In this document: in pieces, positions 45,291 to 52,991 of the stretch
How positions within the stretch are numbered: the stretch's first letter is position 1
Layout of the letters: every line of letters begins with the position of its first letter
Source: Myxococcales bacterium
GTDB lineage: Bacteria > Myxococcota_A > UBA9042
DNA: 64,000 bases
Assembly: GCA_947491025.1 (NCBI GenBank)
Contig: CANLIC010000017.1
Coordinates: 1 to 64,000, forward strand
Reading direction: 5' to 3'
Notes under the pieces: generated by a model
Database searches by the model: none
The model's input: the letters and a program-made list of their open reading frames with translations, nothing else
What the model was told of the DNA's origin: nothing
Program-made: the position numbers and the translations under genes

Positions 45291-46744
45291 TCGCCGCCGC
45301 GTCCGCCCAGCTCGAATCCATGCGCCTACGCGCCGGACATCCGCTCGCTCAGGCGGTGGTGGTCGGTGTTTGCTGGGCGGCGGTCGCCTTGCAGCCGATG
45401 GCGTTCGCGGCGAGCGGCGTCCACCTCTTGGAGGCTTGGTTGCCGGAGCCACCGGCCCTGGCGGCGCTGCTGCGGCCGCTCGCGCGCATCGTCGACGCGG
45501 ACACTGGGACGAGCTTGCTCCGCTTGGCCGTCGCAGGCTGCGCCTTGGCGTTGGCGTCGTGGCTGGCGCGACGGGGCGGTGGGGTCCTGGCGGGCTTGTT
45601 GACGCCGCCACTGCTCTTGCTCTGGCCGGCGTCGCGGGTCGCCCTCGTGAGCGTCGGCGCCGAGTCAGTGCTGGCCGTCTCTACGCTGCTGGTCGTCGCG
45701 GGTGCCGTCTGGCTCGCCGATCGGCCACGCGTTGGCGCCTTCGCCAGCGCGATTGGCCTTGCGGGCCTCGCACTGAGCCACCCACTCGGGCTCCTTTTGG
45801 CGCTCGTCCTGGTGGTGCTGCTGGCGATGGTTCCGGGCGTTGGGGCGACCGGCTGGCCCCGCGTTGGCCTGCAGGCAAGGCCGATCTGGCTCGCCTGGTT
45901 GGGCGCGCTGCTGCTGGCGGCGGGTCTCGCCGCGGTGGCCATGCCCGGCGAGCGGGCGGCAGCGTTCGGCCGCGCTACCGCGGACGGCCTGCGCGCGCCC
46001 ATGGTCGCGACCGGCCTCGGTGTCGACGGACTCCTCGCCTTCGGTCCGATCGCCGGCCTGATCGCGCGCCTGCCGCCGCTCCTCGGCCTCTTCGCGGCGC
46101 TCGGGATCGTGGAGGCGCTTCGCCGGCCGGATTCAGGGCGGCCGCTCGCACTCGCGGTGCTGGCTTGGCTCACGGTACTCATCGGCTGGGGTCACCCGAC
46201 GCCGCTGCCGCTCGACGCTGTGGCGCTGTTGGCGCCGCTCCTGGTCACTTTGGCGGCGGGCACGTTCTCGCAGGGCCTGAATCGGGCGCTGACCGCGCCG
46301 CCGAGCCGTCTTCGTGGCCGACCCATGCTCGCCGCCAGCCTGGCGCTGGCCGCGTTTGTCGGCAGCGTCGCACTCGAGGGCACCTCGGCGATCCGCGGCG
46401 ACGAGCGCAGCGGCATCGGGCGACTCCTGCCTCTGGTCCATGACACTGACGCCGATCTGCCGGCCCGCATCGACCAAGATGCGCTCGATCTGCTCGCGCT
46501 TATTCCTGGCGAGTGCGAGGTCTGGCCCGGACGCCGCGATGGCAACGCGCTGCTGACGACGCTCGTGCGCGTCGGGTTGGCGCCCGCTCAGCTCCGATCC
46601 GGGCTGCTCACGTCGGACGCTCGCTGGCTCTTGCCGCAGCCGCCGGCGGGGCGGCAGGCGGCGCGCTGGTGGGCGCTCGGGGTCGAGGTCGGCCGCGCCG
46701 ACAGCTGGTCCCTACGCGAGCGTCCGGCCGTCGCGCCTCCGTGA
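45287..46744 (+). CDS. Multi-pass membrane protein, possibly a GT-C-type glycosyltransferase
   Basis: The 485-residue protein has about ten hydrophobic segments up to ~370, then a soluble C-terminal ~110 residues (LVHDTDADLPARIDQDALDLLALIPGECEVWPGRRDGN). The layout of many membrane spans with a C-terminal outer domain is that of GT-C transferases that use lipid-linked sugars, and the short acidic loop after the first segment would be the place for the catalytic Asp. I cannot point to a diagnostic motif. The convergent operon encodes a glycosyltransferase that makes lipid-linked sugar donors, which supports the idea indirectly. It overlaps the upstream gene by 4 bases. Confidence 0.72.
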   Translation: MIAAASAQLESMRLRAGHPLAQAVVVGVCWAAVALQPMAFAASGVHLLEAWLPEPPALAALLRPLARIVDADTGTSLLRLAVAGCALALASWLARRGGGVLAGLLTPPLLLLWPASRVALVSVGAESVLAVSTLLVVAGAVWLADRPRVGAFASAIGLAGLALSHPLGLLLALVLVVLLAMVPGVGATGWPRVGLQARPIWLAWLGALLLAAGLAAVAMPGERAAAFGRATADGLRAPMVATGLGVDGLLAFGPIAGLIARLPPLLGLFAALGIVEALRRPDSGRPLALAVLAWLTVLIGWGHPTPLPLDAVALLAPLLVTLAAGTFSQGLNRALTAPPSRLRGRPMLAASLALAAFVGSVALEGTSAIRGDERSGIGRLLPLVHDTDADLPARIDQDALDLLALIPGECEVWPGRRDGNALLTTLVRVGLAPAQLRSGLLTSDARWLLPQPPAGRQAARWWALGVEVGRADSWSLRERPAVAPP

Positions 46745-46770
46745 TCTGAGCGACCGCGAGAGGCGCTCGA

Positions 46771-47496
46771 TCAGTCCGCCATGCCGCGGTGCCGGAAGCG
46801 GATCTTCAGCACGTCCACGAACATCTTGGCGCTGTCGCGGATCGGGTCGACCGTGCTGCGCTGGTCGTTGCGCCACCGCACCCCGACCTCGACGATGGCG
46901 AATCCCAGGCGACGCGCAAGATACAACATCTCGACATCGAAGGCGAAACCATCGACGGTCGCCCGCCCAAAGACGGCGCGCGCGACGTCGGCGCGGATCA
47001 GCTTGAACCCGCACTGGGTGTCATGAACCCCCGGCACGGCGAGCGCTTGAACGATGCGGTTGAAGGTCCGCCCCATCGCTTCGCGGTACCACGGCTGGTG
47101 ATCTTGAATGTCGCTGTCCGGTACGTCGCGCGAGCCGATCGCGACCGGCGCGCCACGGGCGATGGCTGCAGCCGCCAAGCGCTCGACCTCTTCGATGGGC
47201 GTCGACAGGTCGGCGTCGCTGATCAGCACCCAAGCCTTGGTCGCCGCCAAAGCGCCAGCGCGTACCGCGGCGCCTTTGCCGCTGTTGCGCGCCAAGCGGT
47301 GCAAGCGAACTCGCGGATCTTGACGGCCGGCGGCCTCAACCGTGGCGGCCGTGTCGTCGCGCGAACCGTCGTCGACGACGATCAGCTCCACGTCGAATCC
47401 GCAGGCGTCCATCCAGACCGTGATGGCAGACAGACTCGCTGGCAGCCGTAGGGCCTCATTGTACGCCGGGACGACGATGGAGAGCGATGGCAGCAC
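46771..47496 (-). CDS. Family 2 glycosyltransferase, dolichyl-phosphate glucosyltransferase (ALG5)-like
   Basis: The 241-residue protein begins at a GTG eight bases after GAGG; an ATG at 47562 inside the kinase gene is an alternative that adds 22 residues. The GT-A fold is clear: LSIVVPAYNEALRLP, ELIVVDDGSRDDT, then WVLISDADLSTPIEEV with the DAD metal motif. The segment AMGRTFNRIVQAL and HDTQCGFKLIRADVARAVF is the hallmark of the ALG5/DpgS group that moves glucose from UDP-glucose to a polyprenyl phosphate. There is no C-terminal membrane segment. It is the last gene of the L,D-transpeptidase-kinase operon, 10 bases after the kinase stop. Confidence 0.88.
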   Translation of the reverse strand: MLPSLSIVVPAYNEALRLPASLSAITVWMDACGFDVELIVVDDGSRDDTAATVEAAGRQDPRVRLHRLARNSGKGAAVRAGALAATKAWVLISDADLSTPIEEVERLAAAAIARGAPVAIGSRDVPDSDIQDHQPWYREAMGRTFNRIVQALAVPGVHDTQCGFKLIRADVARAVFGRATVDGFAFDVEMLYLARRLGFAIVEVGVRWRNDQRSTVDPIRDSAKMFVDVLKIRFRHRGMAD

Positions 47497-47506
47497 GGGA
47501 CGGACC

Positions 47507-49294
47507 TCAGAGGCGCTCTTCCAGCGCGCTCGGCGTGCTGGTGGGTCTAGTCCTTGGTCCATTGCCGACGCGTGGCTTCGCCTTCTTGGGGTCGGCGGTG
47601 AGCGTCATCAAGCGGAACGGGGCCATGTCAGGCTTGACCACGATCTCCAAGTCGCGGAAGCCCGCCCGCTGTAGCAGGGCCTGCACGGGGGCGCCTTGCG
47701 TGACCTGGACGGTGAAGGGCGTCTGCCCCACTTCCTTGCCATCGACGAGGACGCTGGCACCGCTGGGCTCGGTCCGAAGCTCCACGGCCACTGGGCCTGC
47801 CGGCGCAGCAGCCACAGCCACGGGCGCGTCCACGGCCGCAGCGGCCGCGTCAGGCTCGGCGACGGCAACGGCCTGGACCCCGGCAGCGGCGGCAACACCG
47901 GCTCCGGCGGCCGCCTGGACGGCCGCGACTGGAGCGCCAGCGGCGTCGGCACTGGCGGCAATGGTGGCATCTTCGGCAGCCGTCGCCGCAGCGCCCGTCG
48001 ATCCCTCGTCGCCGCCAGCGAAGAGCGCCACCGAGCCGCCGCCGATGGCGACCAACGCGACCGCGGCACCGATGATCAGCGCCACGCTACCGGCCTTACC
48101 TTTGGGAGTGGCAGCGGGCTGCGGCTCAGCGGCGTCTTGGTCTCCGCCGAGCAGGAATGCCTCTGTGTGTCCACTGCCGCCCTGACCCGGGGTGGGTGGC
48201 GTCAGCCCGCGCTGCGACCCCATCGTGGCGGCCACTGCGGCCGGCGCAGGCTGGTACGCTGCCGTTCGATCGTCGTCTGCGGCGCTCTGGTCGATCTCAA
48301 GCCGCACGCTGTCGCTCAAACCTCTTGCTGTGGCGCCCTCTGGCGGGGGCTTCACCCGCTCGAGAGCGATGCGCATTTCGGGAGCCGATGAAAATCGCTC
48401 ACTGGGGTTCTTGCTCAGGGCGCGATCGACGATGGCGATGAACTCGTCGCTCAAGGGCGTCGCAGCGGCGGTGCGCAGCGGCGCTGGCTTGTCCGTGACG
48501 TGGCTCAACAAGACCGCGAGCGGGTTGTCGCCTTCGAAGGGCGGATTGCCCGTCACGCACTGGTACATGACGCAACCTAGCGAATACAAATCGCTTCTTG
48601 CGTCGATGCCGCGGTTCTGCGCCTGCTCAGGGCTCATATAGGTCGGGGTGCCAAAGGCCTGGCCGGTGCCGGTGAGGTTGCTGCCGAGGCGCTTGGCGAT
48701 GCCGAAGTCCAGGACCTTGACCACAGGGTCGTCGCCGGGCACCTCGTTGAGGAAGATGTTGTGGGGCTTCAGGTCGCGGTGGACCAGACCGTTGACATGC
48801 GCTTCCGCCAGACTGCGCAGCGTCTGCACCGCCATCCGCGCCGTCTCGGCCTGATCGAGCGTGGTCCCAGCCCGCTTGCGGTCGCGCAGTAGCTCGTTGA
48901 GCGCCTGGCCGATCAGCAACTCCATCGCGATGTAGAGCGCGCCGGAGTCGGTCTGACCAAAGTCAAAGACTCGAATCGTGTTGGGGTGCTTCAGCGCCGC
49001 GGTGATCTGGGCCTCCGCGTAGAAGCGCTGGATGAGCTCGCTGTCGTCGTTGGCGAGGCTGACCCCGAGCACCTTGATCGCGATCTCACTGCCGGTCGCC
49101 ATGCTGGTGGCACGGTACACGGCGCCGAAACCGCCCTGCCCAATCAGCCGACCGATTCGGTAGCGACCATTGACCTCGGCGCCCTCGATCAGGCGGCTGT
49201 CCGGATTCTGTGCCAGCACCAAAGTCGCGGTGCCGTCCGCTGGACAGCGTGCGTCTTCAGTGCGTTGGCCACAGAGCGGACAGAGGCGCATCAT
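47507..49294 (-). CDS. Membrane Ser/Thr protein kinase with N-terminal zinc ribbon and C-terminal PEGA domain
   Basis: The 595-residue protein has, in order: a zinc-ribbon-like start CPLCGQRTEDARCPADG (5-21); a Hanks-type kinase domain (about 45-312) with GQGGFGAVY, Lys 74, HRDLKPHNI (Asp 174) and DFG (196-198), then GTPTYMSPEQ; a Ser/Pro/Gln-rich juxtamembrane stretch; one membrane segment (403-427); an Ala/Val-rich linker; and a PEGA domain (~507-575: ELRTEPSGASVLVDGKEVG, then TPFTVQV). All catalytic residues are present. The PEGA domain lies outside the membrane and probably senses the envelope. The ATG overlaps the stop of the 69-residue gene (ATGA), itself coupled to the L,D-transpeptidase. 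Confidence 0.95.
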   Translation of the reverse strand: MMRLCPLCGQRTEDARCPADGTATLVLAQNPDSRLIEGAEVNGRYRIGRLIGQGGFGAVYRATSMATGSEIAIKVLGVSLANDDSELIQRFYAEAQITAALKHPNTIRVFDFGQTDSGALYIAMELLIGQALNELLRDRKRAGTTLDQAETARMAVQTLRSLAEAHVNGLVHRDLKPHNIFLNEVPGDDPVVKVLDFGIAKRLGSNLTGTGQAFGTPTYMSPEQAQNRGIDARSDLYSLGCVMYQCVTGNPPFEGDNPLAVLLSHVTDKPAPLRTAAATPLSDEFIAIVDRALSKNPSERFSSAPEMRIALERVKPPPEGATARGLSDSVRLEIDQSAADDDRTAAYQPAPAAVAATMGSQRGLTPPTPGQGGSGHTEAFLLGGDQDAAEPQPAATPKGKAGSVALIIGAAVALVAIGGGSVALFAGGDEGSTGAAATAAEDATIAASADAAGAPVAAVQAAAGAGVAAAAGVQAVAVAEPDAAAAAVDAPVAVAAAPAGPVAVELRTEPSGASVLVDGKEVGQTPFTVQVTQGAPVQALLQRAGFRDLEIVVKPDMAPFRLMTLTADPKKAKPRVGNGPRTRPTSTPSALEERL

Positions 49295-49500
49295 CCAGTT
49301 TCACCCGAGGGCGGCGCAGGGTCGGCGGCCGCCTCTGGCGCGGACCCTGCCACAATCTGGGCCACTTCGACCAGTCCCCCCGGCAGATCGACGAAAACGA
49401 CGGTGCCATCTGGCAAGATTCGGATCTCATAGCGATTGCGCGGCGGCTGAGGCCCACCGCCGTCAGCACCACCGCGCGACGAAGCCTCGTCTTGACTCAC
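49291..49500 (-). CDS. Small 69-residue protein of unknown function, coupled to kinase and L,D-transpeptidase
   Basis: A short reading frame starts with GTG overlapping the L,D-transpeptidase TGA (GTGA) and ends with TGA overlapping the kinase ATG (ATGATG). The protein reads MSQDEASSRGG, a Gly/Pro linker, then a compact central part NRYEIRILPDGTVVFVDLPG and GLVEVAQIVAG, and a disordered acidic end. There is no signal peptide or membrane segment, so it is cytoplasmic. The central ~35 residues look like a single beta-hairpin plus helix. Overlaps on both sides leave little room for chance and argue for a real gene made in fixed ratio with its neighbours. Function unknown; a kinase regulator or substrate is a guess from position. 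Confidence 0.68.
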   Translation of the reverse strand: MSQDEASSRGGADGGGPQPPRNRYEIRILPDGTVVFVDLPGGLVEVAQIVAGSAPEAAADPAPPSGETG

Positions 49501-51524
49501 AGCAACCCGCGGGTCGACGCCGGTGTGTACTCTTCGACCTCTTCCACCGGCAACGCGCCAGTCAAGGCCGCGCGGTCGTAGCCGTAGACGTCGCCCCAGA
49601 ACGAAACGCCGCCGTCTTCCTCTACCGTTACGCTCACATAGTCGATGTAGACCGCGATCGCGCTCTTGAGGTTGACGACCGATTCCTCCTTGTCGTCGAT
49701 GATCTTCTTGATCTTCTGGCGGGTCCACCCCTTGTCGCGACCCAGCAAGAAGTTGGCGAGCTGCACCGGATTCTCCAGGCGGATGCAGCCATGGCTGGAG
49801 GCGCGCCGCGGCTTGCGAAAGATGGCCTTCGAGGGCGTATCGTGCATGTAGATGGCGTGTTTGTTGGGGAATTGGAACTTGACGGCGCCGAGGAGGTTGG
49901 TCGGGCCTGAGCGCTGGTACACGGTCTCGGTGCCGTCAGCCTTCATCTCCGAGACGTAACCCTCTTTTTCGTAGTAGTCGGGATCTTTGGCCAGCTGCGG
50001 CCCGAGCTCGATGTCGATCACGCGCTGCGTCGGGTACCAACGTGGGGCGAGCGTGATCTTCGTCATCTTGGCCCCGAAGAGCTTGGTTCGGTTGATGCGA
50101 CCCTTGAGGCGCTTCTCATAGTCGATGTCTTCGTCATCCTTGCCGACGATCACCCGGTGCTCGCGGATCGGCACGCCGTCCTCGTAGACCTGCATCCGTT
50201 GCGCCGCGACGTCGACCCAGATGTGGAAGGGCTCGGGATCGCGTCCATTCGCTTCGCGCCAGCGGCCCAGCGCCAGGCGGATCTGCTGCAACCGCGACTT
50301 GGCGCTGACGTTCATCTCGCGGAAAGTCGCCGGCGCAAGGACGCCGTCGTCCAACACCTGGTGACGCAACTGGAACAGCTGAATCGCGGCGACCAGGGTG
50401 TCGTCGTAGGCGTCGCCCGCACCAGCCTCATAGCCCTCGGCCTGCAAGCGTGCGCGCACCGCGGCAACGAGTGGACCATGCGCACCGCGCTCGAGCTTGC
50501 CTCCAGGCAGCTCAGGCACGGGCTGCCACCCGCCGGCTGCCTCGATCCGCTGGTAGCGATCTTGCGCGTCGAGGAGCCGCCTGTACTGCGGATGCGTCGG
50601 CCATGCTTTGCCCATCGCGTCAGCGACGGCTCCCCGCTTGCCCTTCAGCCGCGCCGCGATCAGGTCGGCGTTCTTGTCGAGCAGGCGTTGTACATCGGCG
50701 GCGCTGGTCGGCTCGTGTGGATGAAGCGGGCGTGCGAACAGAAACTCCGCGAAGTAGCGCCCGACGGCGCGACCGACCTCAACATCGGCGGCGACGAGCG
50801 CTGCGGTCGATGCGTCGATGGCCTTGGCGACCTCGGGCAGGGCTGCCTGCATCGCGGCGATCTGGTCGGCGTCTAGCGACGACAAGCCCGCTTGCTGTAG
50901 CTCCAACTCGCTGCCCTTGCCGGCGCGCAGCCAGCGGACGACCGCGGCCAGAACGCGCGCAGCCTGCGGCTCTTTCACCTTGGCGAGCAGGAGCTTGCGC
51001 TCGGCAGCGTAGACTTCCACCACCTTGGCGGTGGCGGCGTCGACCGATTCGAAGCGGAAGCCGCGGCGCGGCAGACCGTGGTGATCGATCTCGCTCAGCA
51101 GCCCCAGCACAGCCTCGCCGTCCTTGGTCAGGTTGCCGTCGAGTTGGTAGTACCAGAGGGCCCCGTCCTGATACAGGCCGGTCAGCAGAGCGCGCCCCTG
51201 GTCGACGCCCTTCAGCGCGCCCTGAAGCACCACGTCGCGCTTGGCCCTCTGCGCCACCAGGCTGGCCACGTCGCTGGCCAGCGCGCCCACGTCGCCAGCG
51301 GCCACCTTGGGTTCGTCTGCGGCGGCCTGCGCAGGCGCGGTCGGTTCAGCGCCGGGCGGCGCCTCAGGTGGGCGTGGCTTGTCGCCTTCGCCACAGGCCC
51401 CGACCAAGGCGCCGAGCGCCGCGACGAGCAGCGCAGAGCGGGCGCGGGCGCGGGCGAGCCTTGCACCCGCGCGTCGGCGATCTCCGCGGCAGCGTTGGCA
51501 ATCATGTAGGTGGTGCAGGTCCAT
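49497..51524 (-). CDS. L,D-transpeptidase lipoprotein (YcbB/LdtD-like)
   Basis: L,D-transpeptidases make 3-3 cross-links in peptidoglycan or attach proteins to it. The 675-residue protein starts at an ATG five bases after GGAGG. A long n-region leads to the lipobox LGALVGA|C, followed by GEGDKPRPPEAPP. After a helical domain comes a peptidoglycan-binding module (GPLVAAVRARLQAEGY to DDGVLAPATFREMN) and the catalytic YkuD domain: RMQVYEDGVPIREHRVIVGK, KHAIYMHDTPSKAIF and the active-site SSHGCIRLENPVQLA with the nucleophile Cys. This order, with an insert between the halves, matches YcbB. A sigma-70-like promoter lies directly upstream. The gene leads a four-gene operon with the 69-residue protein, kinase and glycosyltransferase. 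Confidence 0.92.
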   Translation of the reverse strand: MDLHHLHDCQRCRGDRRRAGARLARARARSALLVAALGALVGACGEGDKPRPPEAPPGAEPTAPAQAAADEPKVAAGDVGALASDVASLVAQRAKRDVVLQGALKGVDQGRALLTGLYQDGALWYYQLDGNLTKDGEAVLGLLSEIDHHGLPRRGFRFESVDAATAKVVEVYAAERKLLLAKVKEPQAARVLAAVVRWLRAGKGSELELQQAGLSSLDADQIAAMQAALPEVAKAIDASTAALVAADVEVGRAVGRYFAEFLFARPLHPHEPTSAADVQRLLDKNADLIAARLKGKRGAVADAMGKAWPTHPQYRRLLDAQDRYQRIEAAGGWQPVPELPGGKLERGAHGPLVAAVRARLQAEGYEAGAGDAYDDTLVAAIQLFQLRHQVLDDGVLAPATFREMNVSAKSRLQQIRLALGRWREANGRDPEPFHIWVDVAAQRMQVYEDGVPIREHRVIVGKDDEDIDYEKRLKGRINRTKLFGAKMTKITLAPRWYPTQRVIDIELGPQLAKDPDYYEKEGYVSEMKADGTETVYQRSGPTNLLGAVKFQFPNKHAIYMHDTPSKAIFRKPRRASSHGCIRLENPVQLANFLLGRDKGWTRQKIKKIIDDKEESVVNLKSAIAVYIDYVSVTVEEDGGVSFWGDVYGYDRAALTGALPVEEVEEYTPASTRGLL

Positions 51525-51544
51525 CTTCGCCTCCGGCCGCATTG

Positions 51545-51573
51545 GCTGTAACGCGGCTTGATCCATCGGTCAA
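51545..51573 (-). promoter_or_regulatory. Promoter of the L,D-transpeptidase-kinase operon
   Basis: Minus-strand TTGACC (51573-51568), 17 bases and TACAGC (51550-51545), with a predicted leader of about 14 bases holding the GGAGG site. Confidence 0.5.
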
Positions 51574-51757
51574 TGAATTCACGCTTTCGCGGCCGAACGC
51601 ACTCGCCACGCTGCACCTCAACAGCCGGGGCGGCGACGCCCCAGCGCGGCAGGTGCATTTTCGGGGTGCGTGGGCCCCGTCGCGGCTGCGACCGCCGTCC
51701 GGAGCACCTGACGCCAAGTGTTGGATCGGTCTGACGCTTTGCCGTTTCTCAGCCGAC

Positions 51758-51773
51758 CGGCACGGTGGTTGCT
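51758..51773 (+). promoter_or_regulatory. Sigma-54 (-24/-12) promoter of the sigma-factor gene
   Basis: CGGCACG-GTGG-TTGCT matches the sigma-54 consensus TGGCACG-N4-TTGCA/T at all core positions, with GG and GC at the correct 12-base distance. Transcription would start near 51784, about 68 bases before the ATG at 51852. An inverted repeat GTCGC-GGCT-GCGAC at 51679-51692, about 65 bases upstream, could be an activator site. The rest of the 327-base gap 51525-51851 shows no gene. Confidence 0.6.
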
Positions 51774-51851
51774 CTAGGGGCTCTCGTTCGCCGCGCCGGC
51801 GAGCTTCGACGGCGCTGCCCCTCCACCCGAGAAGCGACCAGGAAGACCACC

Positions 51852-52505
51852 ATGAACATGCAGCTGCAAGCCCATCCGGAACGAGCCCGCACCCCCAGCC
51901 ACACGGACGTGCGACGGGCCGAGTCCATCGCTCACGGTGTCGCGCGGCAGGTGCGGCGCAGCCACGATCTCTACGACGACCTCTACGGATCTGCGATGCT
52001 GGCCTTCGTAGAGTGCAGCGCGCGCTTCGAGACCGATCGTGACACGCCCCTCACCGGCTACGCAGCAGCACGGATGCGCGGCAGCGCGTTCGATCTGTTG
52101 CGCCGCGAACAACGGCTGCGTCGCATCGCCCAACTCCACAACGAGGCGCTGGAGCACAGTGCCGGCACCGTGGTGGACACCGCGCCCCTGCGCAACAAGG
52201 TCGACGTACATCACCTCGTCGAGCGCACCCGCCGCGATCTTCCAGCCGACGAGGCGGCCGTGCTGCACGAGGTCTACCTCAGCGGCCGCCAGCTACACGA
52301 GGTCTGTCAAGATCGCGGCTGGAGCCGGAGCCAGGGCGTCCGCCGACACCGCGATCTGCTGGTGCGGCTGCGGCGCGAGCTCGGCCTTGAGCTAGACGGC
52401 GATTGTGATGAAGCGAGCGAGATCCAAGGGGAGCGCGCATCAACCCACCGGCTACGCGGTGAAGCGAGCGCCGCGGATGCGAGCGCGAGGCCACATCACT
52501 TGTAG
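51852..52505 (+). CDS. Small sigma-70 family factor (FliA/SigB-like in layout)
   Basis: The 217-residue protein starts at an ATG after AGGAAG. Residues ~25-95 look like sigma region 2: SIAHGVARQVRRSHDLYDDL, then AMLAFVECSARFETDRDTPL and GYAAARMRGSAFDLLRREQR, where the 'arfd...pf..ya..rirGa..d.lR' pattern is recognisable. Residues ~145-195 would be region 4: LPADEAAVLHEVYLSGRQLHEVCQDRGWSRSQGVRRHRDLL. Region 3 is short. The last ~25 residues are low complexity. No anti-sigma factor is adjacent. A sigma-54 promoter upstream means this factor itself is probably made only on a sigma-54 activator signal. It converges with the repeat-peptide gene, 118 bases apart. Confidence 0.75.
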   Translation: MNMQLQAHPERARTPSHTDVRRAESIAHGVARQVRRSHDLYDDLYGSAMLAFVECSARFETDRDTPLTGYAAARMRGSAFDLLRREQRLRRIAQLHNEALEHSAGTVVDTAPLRNKVDVHHLVERTRRDLPADEAAVLHEVYLSGRQLHEVCQDRGWSRSQGVRRHRDLLVRLRRELGLELDGDCDEASEIQGERASTHRLRGEASAADASARPHHL

Positions 52506-52623
52506 CGAGTACGGCGGGGCGGGACGGTGCATGTGCCGCCTGCGGACCAGGATCTCTCAACGACGGCGCGAAGACGCGCGGAGCAGAGCGATGCAGAGGG
52601 GCCGCAAGCGATGCCCAGCGACC

Positions 52624-52938
52624 TCACCAGCTGCCGTGGCTACCGTGGCTACCGTGGCTACCGTGGCTACCGTGGCTACCGTGGCTGCCGTGGCTGCCGT
52701 GGCTGCCGTGGCTGCCGTGGCTGCCGTGGCTGCCGTGGCTGCCGTGGCTACCGTGGCTGCCGTGCGAGCAGTGCTCAGCGCCGAGCGCGACATCCGAGGC
52801 TGCGAGTGGCGTGCCTTCAGAGAGCGCAAGGAACGTCGAGACGCGCTGCTCCTGCTTCTCGCTGATGGCGGCCTCCTCCATGGAGAGGAAGTCGGCGACG
52901 CTCTTCTTCACCGTCGGAAGGGCTTTTTTCTTCGTCAT
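52624..52938 (-). CDS. Small protein with 15 Ser-His-Gly repeats; candidate modified-peptide precursor or metal binder
   Basis: The 104-residue protein begins MTKKKALPTVKKSVADFLSM with an ATG after GTGGGGA. Residues 1-50 form a charged, helical leader-like part (SMEEAAISEKQEQRVSTFL) and then SEGTPLAASDVALGAEHC, one Cys (57), 15 copies of Ser-His-Gly and a final Ser-Trp. There is no secretion signal or membrane segment. The design, a helical leader plus a repetitive C-terminal core, is that of ribosomally made modified peptides; HGS also fits the His-Xaa-Ser repeat of the HxsA precursors, but no radical SAM or other maturase is nearby. A polyhistidine-type metal-binding role is the other reading. 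A consensus promoter and an inverted repeat precede it. Upstream in-frame TTG (52983) and GTG (53031) starts are possible. Confidence 0.72.
   Translation of the reverse strand: MTKKKALPTVKKSVADFLSMEEAAISEKQEQRVSTFLALSEGTPLAASDVALGAEHCSHGSHGSHGSHGSHGSHGSHGSHGSHGSHGSHGSHGSHGSHGSHGSW
52630..52764. repeat. 15 tandem 9-base repeats inside the repeat-peptide gene
   Basis: The unit on the plus strand is (A/G)CCGTGGCT. In order there is 1 G-type, 5 A-type, 7 G-type, 1 A-type and 1 G-type unit. The blocks of identical units point to recent slippage or unequal exchange. On the minus strand each unit encodes Ser-His-Gly. Confidence 0.9.
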
Positions 52939-52954
52939 GGGGTCCCCACGCAGC

Positions 52955-52991
52955 GTTCCGTTGTTGACGTGCGGCTTCGTCAAGTTGGAAC
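52955..52991. promoter_or_regulatory. Extended imperfect inverted repeat in the leader of the repeat-peptide gene
   Basis: The inner arms TTGACG (52964-52969) and CGTCAA (52978-52983) are perfect with an 8-base spacer, and the outer arms GTTCC (52955-52959) and GGAAC (52987-52991) also pair. It ends 17 bases before the ATG at 52938. It may be a repressor site or an RNA hairpin that limits ribosome access. Confidence 0.45.

Noticed and set aside
52630..52764. CRISPR array
   Set aside because: The 9-base units are directly adjacent without spacers and encode a Ser-His-Gly repeat in frame.
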